Part shown: piece after piece, positions 8,097-13,461 of the stretch
Numbering within the stretch: position 1 is the stretch's first letter
How the letters are laid out: the number at the start of each line of letters is the position of its first letter
Assembly: GCA_002361365.1 (NCBI GenBank)
Contig: DEST01000031.1
Span: 1 to 17,907, forward strand
DNA length: 17,907 nt
Direction of reading: 5' to 3'
From: Alphaproteobacteria bacterium UBA3307
Lineage (GTDB): Bacteria; Pseudomonadota; Alphaproteobacteria; RF32; CAG-239
The notes under the pieces: generated by a model
Told to the model about the DNA's origin: nothing
Database searches by the model: none
Seen by the model: the letters and a program-made list of their open reading frames with translations, nothing else
Made by a program: the position numbers and the translations under genes

Positions 8097-8783
8097 CTAT
8101 TCTTTCTCGTCCGGATCACGCAGAACATAACCGCGTCCCCACACAGTTTCAATATAATTTTTGCCGCCGGAGGCTTTTTCGAGTTTTTTGCGCAATTTGC
8201 AAATAAACACATCAATGATTTTAAGCTCAGGCTCATCTATTCCACCGTAAAGGTGGTTCAAAAATTGGTCTTTATTCAGAGTGGCTCCTTTGCGTAAAGA
8301 AAGCAGTTCCATAATGCCGTATTCTTTACCGGTTAAGTGCAAAGTTTTGTCTTTTACGGTAACAGTTTGTGTATCCAAATCTATCTCTACATCGCCGGTG
8401 CGAATAATAGAGTTTGAATGTCCTTTAGAACGACGAACAACAGCTTGAATTCGTGCTAAAAGCTCGGCCTTGTCAAATGGTTTGGTTAAATAGTCGTCAG
8501 CACCATAACCTAACCCTTTAACTTTTTTATCCGGCTCCGACAGACCGGAAAGAATCAACACCGGCGTGTTGACTTTGGAGTTGCGTAAATTTTTCAGTAC
8601 CTCATATCCGTTCATATCCGGCAACATCAAATCCAAAATGATAATATCATAATCATAAAGTTTTGCGATATCCAAGCCGTCTTCTCCGAGGTCGGTGGCA
8701 TCAACCACCATACCTTCTTTTTTGAGCATCATTTCAATGCTTTGTGACACTGCATAATCATCTTCAACCAAAAGAACTCTCAT
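8097..8783 (-). CDS. ctrA: CtrA-type cell-cycle response regulator
   Basis: An OmpR-family DNA-binding response regulator; CtrA is the alphaproteobacterial master regulator of cell cycle, motility and envelope genes, phosphorylated through the CckA-ChpT relay. Residues 1-118 are the receiver, with the acidic pair Asp8-Asp9, phospho-acceptor Asp51 (LDLMLPDMNGYEV) and the KPFDKAEL switch lysine. Residues 125-223 are the winged helix, with LTGKEYGIMELL and the wing VWGRGYVLRD. The match to CtrA, not just to the family, rests on stretches such as MRVLLVEDD and NKDQFLNHLYGG. 228 residues. The C-terminus is DPDEKE and lacks the terminal hydrophobic Ala-Ala that targets Caulobacter CtrA to ClpXP. 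GAAAGG lies 8 nt before the ATG. Confidence 0.93.
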   Translation of the reverse strand: MRVLLVEDDYAVSQSIEMMLKKEGMVVDATDLGEDGLDIAKLYDYDIIILDLMLPDMNGYEVLKNLRNSKVNTPVLILSGLSEPDKKVKGLGYGADDYLTKPFDKAELLARIQAVVRRSKGHSNSIIRTGDVEIDLDTQTVTVKDKTLHLTGKEYGIMELLSLRKGATLNKDQFLNHLYGGIDEPELKIIDVFICKLRKKLEKASGGKNYIETVWGRGYVLRDPDEKE

Positions 8784-8853
8784 ATTTTGCGCCTTTCAAA
8801 AAATTAACCGTATGACTAGAGTTTAATCAAAACATTGCAAAATAAAAGTGTTT

Positions 8854-8869
8854 GTTAATAATTATTAAC
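8854..8869. promoter_or_regulatory. Palindrome in the ctrA upstream region, CtrA-like half sites
   Basis: GTTAATAATTATTAAC is a perfect 16-bp palindrome 71 bp upstream of ctrA. It contains two TTAA boxes 6 bp apart; the described CtrA box is TTAA-N7-TTAA, so the spacing is one short. A TTAACCGT half-site-like sequence also lies at about 8806-8813. CtrA autoregulation is known in the group; binding here is inference. Confidence 0.4.
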
Positions 8870-8955
8870 AGGATATTCAAAAAAAGTTTGACATAGCGTA
8901 TTTTAGCAGTTAATCAACTCGATATCATTTTTGTAAAGCTGTATGCAAAAAAAAC

Positions 8956-8984
8956 TTGCAATTTGTTTTAAAATGCGCTAGATA
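8956..8984 (+). promoter_or_regulatory. Putative tRNA-Glu promoter
   Basis: TTGCAA (8956-8961) is followed after 17 bp by TAGATA (8979-8984), placing a start a few bases before the tRNA at 9001. A better -35 (TTGACA, 8888-8893) lies further upstream but lacks a good -10. Confidence 0.35.
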
Positions 8985-9000
8985 TACGGAAAAATTCATT

Positions 9001-9075
9001 GGTCCCATCGTCTAGTGGTTAGGACGCGGCCCTCTCAAGGCTGCAACACGAGTTCAAATCTCGTTGGGATCACCA
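9001..9075 (+). tRNA. tRNA-Glu, anticodon CTC
   Basis: All arms fold. The acceptor stem GGTCCCA pairs with TGGGATC (one G-T pair). The D arm contains AGTGGTTAG. The anticodon stem CGGCC/GGCTG closes the loop CTCTCAA with anticodon CTC, reading GAG. The T stem ACGAG/CTCGT closes TTCAAAT. The CCA end is encoded. 75 nt. The anticodon was read by eye. Confidence 0.95.
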
Positions 9076-9114
9076 ATAAAAAAACTCCCCTGCAACGGGG
9101 AGTTTTTTTATTGG
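9073..9114 (+). terminator. tRNA-Glu terminator, 18-bp perfect stem
   Basis: The stem runs from the CCA end of the tRNA (9073-9090) and pairs perfectly with 9097-9114 around TGCAAC. The core is ACTCCCC/GGGGAGT flanked by A7 and T7. Because the CCA end is inside the stem, the hairpin would form directly against the mature tRNA end. Confidence 0.9.
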
Positions 9115-9158
9115 TCCAAATTTCCGTACGAGATTTGAACGAGGTACGAGCACGAGGA

Positions 9159-9188
9159 TAAAAACAACCGTTGCTCCGGTTGTTTTTA
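9159..9188. terminator. Hairpin terminator inside the tRNA-end repeat segment
   Basis: TAAAAACAACCG (9159-9170) pairs perfectly with CGGTTGTTTTTA (9177-9188) around TTGCTC. Both strands have a T-run, so it can act in both directions. Confidence 0.75.
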
Positions 9189-9331
9189 CCACAAGTGGCG
9201 CAGTTTTCTTATTGAGCAAGGGAAGCGACAGCAACCGTAGCGAAATTAGAAAACAAGTGACCGCAGCGGAGAGTGAGGCATAGCCGAACTCGAACACAAG
9301 ACAAATCTCGTTGGGATCACCAATACAAACG

Positions 9332-9357
9332 GCAGGCGGCAAAACGCCTGCTTTTTC
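9332..9357 (+). terminator. Terminator after the second tRNA-end copy
   Basis: GCAGGCG (9332-9338) pairs with CGCCTGC (9345-9351) around GCAAAA, followed by TTTTTCTTTTT. It stands 6 nt after the duplicated tRNA end, where the original tRNA terminator would be expected if the 247-bp segment were inserted. Confidence 0.75.
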
Positions 9358-9456
9358 TTTTTAAATCAATCTACAATGTCATGCCTATTTTTCGACGAAG
9401 GAGAAAAATTCAAGGCATCTTCAAATTAAAAAAATAAAGCGCTACGCAAAGATGAG

Positions 9457-9495
9457 ATTCCTTGACGCACGGACACACAGTGCCGTGCGAGGAAT
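9457..9495. repeat. Imperfect palindrome, REP-like intergenic repeat
   Basis: ATTCCT and CGCACGG on the left pair with CCGTGCG and AGGAAT on the right, with TGA bulged and ACACACAGTG as loop. The GC-rich hairpin stands out from the AT-rich surroundings, where no gene is visible between 9360 and 9560. Such hairpins are often dispersed in many copies per genome; that cannot be tested in this window. Confidence 0.5.
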
Positions 9496-9560
9496 GACAA
9501 TAAAAAAGGGGAAATTTTACGAACTCGTTATGTAAATAAAAAAGTTATTATAGAAATAGC

Positions 9561-9589
9561 TTGACAATAATTACAAAATATAGTAGTAT
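9561..9589 (+). promoter_or_regulatory. Strong promoter of the 9743-11965 operon
   Basis: Consensus TTGACA (9561-9566), 17-bp spacer, TAGTAT (9584-9589). Transcription should start near 9596, giving a leader of about 147 nt before the ATG at 9743. Confidence 0.65.
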
Positions 9590-9604
9590 TAACAATAGAG
9601 TGAT

Positions 9605-9742
9605 GGTTATCGCTTGCTGCCTGCCTATGGGCAAATCCGGATGGAATAACCGCTCAAATTTGAATGATAGTTGAAACTTTTAGCAAAGGGATTTTTGACA
9701 GGCAGGCATCAAAGAATTATATCCCGCTTAGGAGTTGAAGCT
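9605..9742 (+). promoter_or_regulatory. Structured 5' leader, candidate regulatory RNA
   Basis: GGTTAT (9605-9610) and ATAACC (9646-9651) can close an arm holding the small hairpin TGCC-TATG-GGCA (9622-9633). TGCCTGCCT (9618-9626) can instead pair perfectly with AGGCAGGCA (9700-9708), 73 nt away, which would break that hairpin. AGGAG (9730-9734) lies 8 nt before the ATG. The pattern fits a two-state leader; it matches no riboswitch class I know. Confidence 0.4.
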
Positions 9743-11083
9743 ATGACTGATACTAATTCCCTTAATTACGAAATAATAGAGCAGCTGTTTCAAAACAGTG
9801 TGTGCCTAACGTATAATCCGTTAGAACCTCGTGCGGCATGGCAATATGCTAAAGAATTGCAACGTGATTTTGAAAAAGAGCATAACCTGAAATATTCGCG
9901 TATATATTCCAAAACTGCCAAATTACGGCAATCACGCTACAACCCGGATTTTCATTATTTTTCCGATGGCACATTGATACATTGTTTGGAACCGTGGGAA
10001 CGCGACGCCAAAAAATTGGAGCGGATTTTGACGCTTCTCAAGATTCGCGGTTGGACGGTCAAAAAAATTTATGCCCCGAAAGAACCGATGGATATATTCC
10101 GCTACAGCGATTTTTTGCGCCACATTACAGAACAGGCTCTTATAAAGTATTCGTATATTGAAGATTTATATGCTGGACCACTGCCGAAAAAAGAGGATTT
10201 TGTGAAACAGTGTTTTACAAACGGTAATATTTTGCTGACAGCCTCGAAAAATGAAATTTTACCGCCACAATGCCGCGATTTTATGGCCCTTTTTGCTGAT
10301 GGGAGTTGTTATATCATAAAAGATTATAATAACCCTCATGGGGTTAAAAACTGTAATATGATGCGTCGGCTCAGACAAGATTATTTATGGTATTATTACT
10401 ACGCTGATGAAGAAGTTATTCCACAAGATTATATGGAAGCTCTTTATAAAGAGGCCGAAAAATATGATTGGTTCGCTACCAAAGAAGATATGGAAGAAAA
10501 ATTTCATCCGCATATGAGCGTTGATGAGCTGATGAAGATGAATAAATATATTGACAATTTATTTAATGGTCGTACTTGCTTGACTGTGGTTAATCCGCCG
10601 AATTTGAGTTTTTTGGACTCAACTTTTATGTCACCAGATACCAAATATTATGCTGTTTTTAATGATGGCTTAGTGGTGAGTGCGCGAGTCGATGAAAGAG
10701 ATTATCCTTTTATAAACGCATTAAAACGTGCCTTTCCAAATTTAGATTTACATTTTGAACAAGTTTCAAGAGAATGTATTAAACAGCTTTATTGCCGTTT
10801 ACCGGAATTTCAAAAAGGTGCAACATCTATTTATATTGAAATGCTGAAACAAAAGGCGCGCAAACTCAAAAGAATAACCGAACTTACCCATATCGAAGCA
10901 CTTAATGTGGTTGCTCAAATGGCTGGTTGGCAAAATTGGAAGGCTATTAAAGTTGAGGACGAAGCCCATGCTCGTCAGCTTATCAGTTCGGAAAAATATC
11001 GCAAAGAAAAAGCTGTAGAGAAAAACTCTGAACATCCGTTGGAAGAAGAATATCGACACTTCTTGAATCATGGCAAAGCATAA
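9743..11083 (+). CDS. Unknown protein with three CLT...FxDG modules
   Basis: 446 residues from the ATG at 9743, chosen for AGGAG at 8 nt; an upstream TTG at 9671 would add 24 residues inside the structured leader. No signal peptide or membrane helix. I see a repeated module: CLT (21-23) leading to FSDG (73-76), LLT (164-166) to FADG (184-187), and CLT (279-281) to FNDG (306-309), each F-x-DG followed by a hydrophobic strand. After the third module a helix (IYIEMLKQKARKLKRI) leads to LTHIEALNVVAQMAGWQNW (381-399). That segment resembles the short motif L-[ST]-H-x-x-A-L-x-x-[VI]-A-x-x-x-G-[WF]-x-[ND]-W found in several small uncharacterised protein families. The next gene is a paralog, 15 nt away. 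Function unknown. Confidence 0.8.
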   Translation: MTDTNSLNYEIIEQLFQNSVCLTYNPLEPRAAWQYAKELQRDFEKEHNLKYSRIYSKTAKLRQSRYNPDFHYFSDGTLIHCLEPWERDAKKLERILTLLKIRGWTVKKIYAPKEPMDIFRYSDFLRHITEQALIKYSYIEDLYAGPLPKKEDFVKQCFTNGNILLTASKNEILPPQCRDFMALFADGSCYIIKDYNNPHGVKNCNMMRRLRQDYLWYYYYADEEVIPQDYMEALYKEAEKYDWFATKEDMEEKFHPHMSVDELMKMNKYIDNLFNGRTCLTVVNPPNLSFLDSTFMSPDTKYYAVFNDGLVVSARVDERDYPFINALKRAFPNLDLHFEQVSRECIKQLYCRLPEFQKGATSIYIEMLKQKARKLKRITELTHIEALNVVAQMAGWQNWKAIKVEDEAHARQLISSEKYRKEKAVEKNSEHPLEEEYRHFLNHGKA

Positions 11084-11098
11084 ATAATGGAGGTTGCT

Positions 11099-11965
11099 AT
11101 GATAAACGGAATTATAACGCAAGAAGATGCCGTTAATGAGTTGTATGCACATGGCAAGGCTTGTTTAACGGCGCATAAGGAAGCAAATATTGATAAAAAA
11201 TATCGTCCGTATTTAGCCTTATTTGCCGATGGAACTTTTTTAGTGGATGAACGTGCCAAAGATGATTTTGTTTTACAAAATTTAGCACTTGAATTTTGCA
11301 CTACTTATCCTTCGCGGAAGAAGCTGAATAAACAGTATGTGTCTACACAGATGCTAAAAGCCGTTTATCGCCGCGCTCAGGATTTTAATTGGTATTTACC
11401 ACAAAATAGTATGCCAACCGATTTAGAAGCTTCAGACGAGCAAAAGCTACACTGTTTTTTAGAACGCGTTCTGCGGCGCCGGTGTTTGAGTATTACTACT
11501 CTGACAACGCCGGAGTGGTTTCGTTTCTATTCGCCGGATAAAGAAAAATTTGCTTTATTTGAAGGTGGTTGGCTGATTGTGGCGCAAAACAGTCCGAATA
11601 TTGAAACGTTGCCATGCAATATCAGTAAGATTTATCCGCAAATTGAAATTGTTGAGGTTGTACCTGATTATTATATCGGGGCTATTTATGAAAGGTTGTT
11701 ATATACTGAATTGAGTGCGCGTGAAATATATATAGACTTGGTACGAAAAAAAATGATGGAGCGTTTGAAAATAGGTTCCGATGAAGCTCTAAAGGTGATG
11801 CAAAATCAAACTTTCGGTTGGCGAAAATTATTATTCCTATCGGAACAAAATGCACGTTCTATGATATACAGTGAATATGTTGAAAACAGCTTTATTGAAA
11901 GTGATGAACATTTTGCTGCGCAAATGGCGACCAAGAAGGATTTTTATATCGGAGTATTTTTATGA
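11099..11965 (+). CDS. Unknown protein with two CLT...FxDG-like modules, paralog of the 9743 product
   Basis: 288 residues. The start at 11099 has GGAGG 5 nt upstream; an ATG at 11087 lies within that site and is rejected. It aligns with the last two thirds of the preceding protein: CLT (22-24) then ALFADG (40-45), a helix with YRRAQDFNW, then CLS (129-131) with YSPDKEKFALFEGG (144-157). It ends with IYIDLVRKKMMERLKIGSDEALKVMQNQTFGW (landmarks IYIDLVRKK and TFGW), matching the C-terminal helix and W motif upstream. The whole first module is missing and FEGG replaces F-x-DG. Same operon, 15 nt gap, common terminator at 12010. The two proteins may form a complex; function unknown. Confidence 0.8.
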   Translation: MINGIITQEDAVNELYAHGKACLTAHKEANIDKKYRPYLALFADGTFLVDERAKDDFVLQNLALEFCTTYPSRKKLNKQYVSTQMLKAVYRRAQDFNWYLPQNSMPTDLEASDEQKLHCFLERVLRRRCLSITTLTTPEWFRFYSPDKEKFALFEGGWLIVAQNSPNIETLPCNISKIYPQIEIVEVVPDYYIGAIYERLLYTELSAREIYIDLVRKKMMERLKIGSDEALKVMQNQTFGWRKLLFLSEQNARSMIYSEYVENSFIESDEHFAAQMATKKDFYIGVFL

Positions 11966-12009
11966 ATTGAATTTGGTTCGTAAACCGAGAGGCAAGCATC
12001 ACCAATCGC

Positions 12010-12037
12010 AACACCTCCGATTTTCGGGGGTGTTTTT
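12010..12037 (+). terminator. Terminator of the two-gene operon
   Basis: AACACCTCCGA (12010-12020) pairs with TCGGGGGTGTT (12024-12034) with one T-G wobble and a 3-nt loop, followed by TTTT. It lies 44 nt after the second gene and inside the region where serine recombinase similarity fades out on the other strand. Confidence 0.8.
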
Positions 12038-12290
12038 TCGTTTAAAGAATCTATCAAATCAAAGGGTTTTCTAAGGTTATACGAGATTTGCTTATTCTTA
12101 ATTTGCAAGTTCGAGAGTAAAATATTTAAAATCGCTCTTTTGTATCAACAATAACATCAGCTTTGCCATCGGGTTTTCTGATATTCAAATATCCCAAAGG
12201 CGCACGATACATACAGAAACCGTGCTCTGCTTGGTGATTCATACCGCTGACCACATTATCACGCAGAGAAAGCACATAAAAAGCACTACT
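12025..12290 (-). pseudogene. Serine recombinase remnant (large serine integrase/resolvase)
   Basis: Reading the minus strand from 12290, one frame gives about 54 residues ending at a TAA (12126-12128). It includes NVVSGMNHQAEHGFCMYRAP and LGYLNIRKPDGKADVIVD, the segment after the catalytic domain of large serine recombinases, where GM-x-x-x-A-E-x-G and aPlGY are typical. From 12132 another frame continues with ILLSNLQIKNKQISYNLRKP then FDLID, matching the extreme C-terminus of the same family. The catalytic N-terminus is missing and over a hundred residues are deleted between the two pieces, with a frameshift. It cannot be functional. It faces the prophage remnant and was probably its integrase. 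Confidence 0.7.
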
Positions 12291-12763
12291 GGTGCGGTGA
12301 TCGCGACCAATCCGACGTTTGGGAATACAACAAACCTGTCCGGAACGACTTGCACCCGACCATGAAGCCGGTCGAATTGGTGGAAAGAGCCATAAATAAC
12401 AGCTCCAAACTCGGCGATATTGTGTTAGACGGGTTCGGCGGCTCCGGTTCGACCTTAATTGCGGCGGTAAAGACCGGACGGATACACAAGATCGCCGATG
12501 GTAAAATAGACGTGGATGCCGCCAACAAGGAATGGTTTATGAATACCGATCCGGCAAAATTGCACAAGACCGATCCGTTATTTGAAAATCCGCCGGAAGC
12601 GATGCCGGTCGGCGGTGGCGGCACGGCAAAACAGAACTTTTCAACCTTTCAGCAAGCCAAAACCGCCGATGTTAATTATCGGGCGATGCTTGCCAAGGCC
12701 AAGCTGAAGATGATAACCGGCGAAACCATCGACCGCAACGAAGCGTTGGACTGCCGCGTTTAA
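12287..12763 (+). pseudogene. DNA methyltransferase C-terminus fused in frame to small terminase
   Basis: The frame opens without a start: YWCGDRDQSDVWEYNKPVRN then DLHPTMKPVELVERA and DIVLDGFGGSGSTLIAA. This is the C-terminal part of a beta-class N6/N4 DNA methyltransferase, with the LHPTxKPxEL stretch and the FxGxG SAM-binding motif (FGGSGS), but without the upstream DPPY. At AAVKTGRIHK (about 12464-12490) it changes into a phage small terminase (Nu1-like): IADGKIDVDAANKEW, NTDP, then the helix VNYRAMLAKAKLKM. The family's usual next exonic stretch lies in another frame (see 12753). KTGR fits both parents, so a deletion at a shared sequence is likely. An ATG at 12350 could initiate a 137-residue product. 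Confidence 0.75.
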
Positions 12764-12875
12764 CCAAACTAGCCGGACGGCTTTGGAAACCTATATTACC
12801 GACTTAAAATCGCAATTGGCGGAAGCTGAAGGCTCTCCGGTATTAAAACGCAAGATTATAAAGGTTAGTTTTTAG
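12753..12875 (+). pseudogene. Frameshifted continuation of the terminase or gpW-like fragment
   Basis: In the frame one base off from the preceding entry, AAFNQTSRTALETYITDLKS then QLAEAEGSPVLKRKIIKVSF runs to a TAG at 12873-12875. AAFNQTSR fits the small-terminase segment after the RNEALD that ends the previous frame, so a single-base shift near 12750 broke the gene. The tail (ALETYITDLKSQLAEAEG plus a basic end) also resembles the C-terminus of small gpW-like head-tail proteins found just before portal genes, so a second fusion is possible. The large terminase is absent. No start codon of its own is supported. Confidence 0.55.
12860..12874 (+). repeat. 15-bp direct repeat, left copy flanking toxin-antitoxin cassette 1
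   Basis: AAAGGTTAGTTTTTA recurs exactly at 13447-13461. This copy overlaps the end of the phage fragment and, on the other strand, contains the toxin stop codon (12872-12874). Confidence 0.8.
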
Positions 12876-13144
12876 CGCTTTATATCTCGGTAAAAATTTT
12901 CATGACTGTCAATTGCTATAAAAGTCAAAACAATAGCAACTCCATCAAAACTATAGGCAAGCAATGTTAACTGTTTAACCATTTTGAATTTATGAACACG
13001 GAGGTTGGATAAATCACCTTTTTTCTGTTCTCCGATTTCCGGATTTTCAATAACCTCCTTAATGGCTTTATTTGCATCAGCCAATTGATTTTTGTGTAGT
13101 TTTTTATACGCCTTTTCAAAATGGCGAGTTTGTATAATTTTCAT
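12872..13144 (-). CDS. RelE/ParE-family toxin, cassette 1
   Basis: 90 residues, the usual length of the RelE/ParE toxin superfamily, whose members act as ribosome-dependent mRNA endonucleases (RelE, YafQ) or gyrase poisons (ParE). Landmarks: the N-terminal helical hairpin TRHFEKAYKKLHKNQ, a GDLSNLRVHKF strand, LLAYSF, and the C-terminal DSHENFYRDIKR, which matches the HENFYRDLK ending of one RelE/YafQ-like subgroup. The reading frame is intact. Its ATG overlaps the antitoxin stop by 4 nt (ATGA), the normal coupling for these pairs, with antitoxin first. The cassette lies between two 15-bp direct repeats inside decayed phage genes. Which target it hits cannot be told from sequence alone. Confidence 0.85.
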   Translation of the reverse strand: MKIIQTRHFEKAYKKLHKNQLADANKAIKEVIENPEIGEQKKGDLSNLRVHKFKMVKQLTLLAYSFDGVAIVLTFIAIDSHENFYRDIKR

Positions 13145-13371
13145 TCATCGCTCCGAAATTTAAATTCAGAGACATTGCCTTGATTAATGTCCTCGTTAGC
13201 CAACAGACATTCCTTGATAAACTCCAAAGGTAAATCAGGGTTATCTTCCGCACAACGTCCCAGCATAGCCCAATATTCTATTTGCTTTGGCACGGTTCGT
13301 AAATTAACGGAAGCATACTTAGTAGCCTGTTCAATCAAGTTACTTGGTAATCTAATTGCAATTGTACTCAT
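13141..13371 (-). CDS. ParD-like antitoxin, cassette 1
   Basis: 76 residues. The N-terminal MSTIAIRLPSNLIEQATKYA has the ribbon-helix-helix pattern (beta strand IAIRLP, then helix), a DNA-binding fold that autoregulates such operons. VPKQIEYWAMLGRCAEDNPD is the signature of the ParD-like antitoxin family. The C-terminal third (LANEDINQGNVSEFKFRSDE) is the flexible segment expected to wrap and neutralise the toxin. GGAGACAAA precedes the ATG, and a promoter with an inverted repeat over its -35 box lies at 13395-13425. Gene order antitoxin-toxin with a 4-nt overlap. Confidence 0.85.
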   Translation of the reverse strand: MSTIAIRLPSNLIEQATKYASVNLRTVPKQIEYWAMLGRCAEDNPDLPLEFIKECLLANEDINQGNVSEFKFRSDE

Positions 13372-13394
13372 TTTGTCTCCTTTCAGTTAAGTTT

Positions 13395-13425
13395 AATATA
13401 ATACAAAATGTAGCAAATTGCAACA
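13395..13425 (-). promoter_or_regulatory. Promoter and operator-like repeat of cassette 1
   Basis: On the minus strand TTGCAA (13418-13423) is followed after 17 bp by TATATT (13395-13400). TGTAGCAA-A-TTGCAACA (13409-13425) is an inverted repeat with one mismatch over the -35 box, a plausible site for the ribbon-helix-helix antitoxin. Confidence 0.55.
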
Positions 13426-13446
13426 TAAAAAAGCAAAATAAAACAA

Positions 13447-13461
13447 AAAGGTTAGTTTTTA
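13447..13461 (+). repeat. 15-bp direct repeat, right copy flanking cassette 1
   Basis: Exact second copy of the repeat at 12860-12874, ending at the base just before the portal ATG (13462). The portal fragment resumes immediately after it. One copy plus the intervening 572 bp is what an insertion with target duplication, or repeat-mediated capture, would add. Confidence 0.8.

Larger units (their letters stand above)
9055..9325. repeat. tRNA 3'-end duplication bounding a 247-bp insert-like segment
   Basis: The 24 nt at 9055-9078 (T-loop to just past the CCA of tRNA-Glu) recur exactly at 9302-9325. An inverted copy of the T arm, ACGAGATTTGAAC, lies at 9128-9140. The segment between carries a hairpin terminator and no protein gene; imperfect short repeats (AAGCGACAGCA at about 9225, AAGTGACCGCA at about 9255) fill its right half. 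A tRNA 3' end copied as a direct repeat is the classic trace of site-specific integration, here shrunk to a remnant, or of a small mobile repeat that carries the tRNA end. Confidence 0.75.

Noticed and set aside
9070..9342. 90-residue minus-strand open frame across the tRNA end and repeats
   Set aside because: It runs antisense through the tRNA 3' end, three terminator hairpins and the repeated tRNA end. Its composition follows the repeats and it has no ribosome-binding site.
9671..9742. TTG-started N-terminal extension of the 9743 gene (24 residues)
   Set aside because: The TTG has no ribosome-binding site and lies in the structured leader, while the ATG at 9743 has AGGAG at 8 nt.
11975..12006. 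Possible tRNA 3'-end relic (TTGGT-TCGTAA-ACCGA followed by ATCACCA)
   Set aside because: The loop has 6 rather than 7 bases and there is no acceptor, D or anticodon arm. The resemblance to a T arm is probably chance.
12286..12624. 112-residue minus-strand frame opposite the methyltransferase-terminase chimera
   Set aside because: It is antisense to a strand with clear methyltransferase and terminase motifs. Its own sequence shows no domain.
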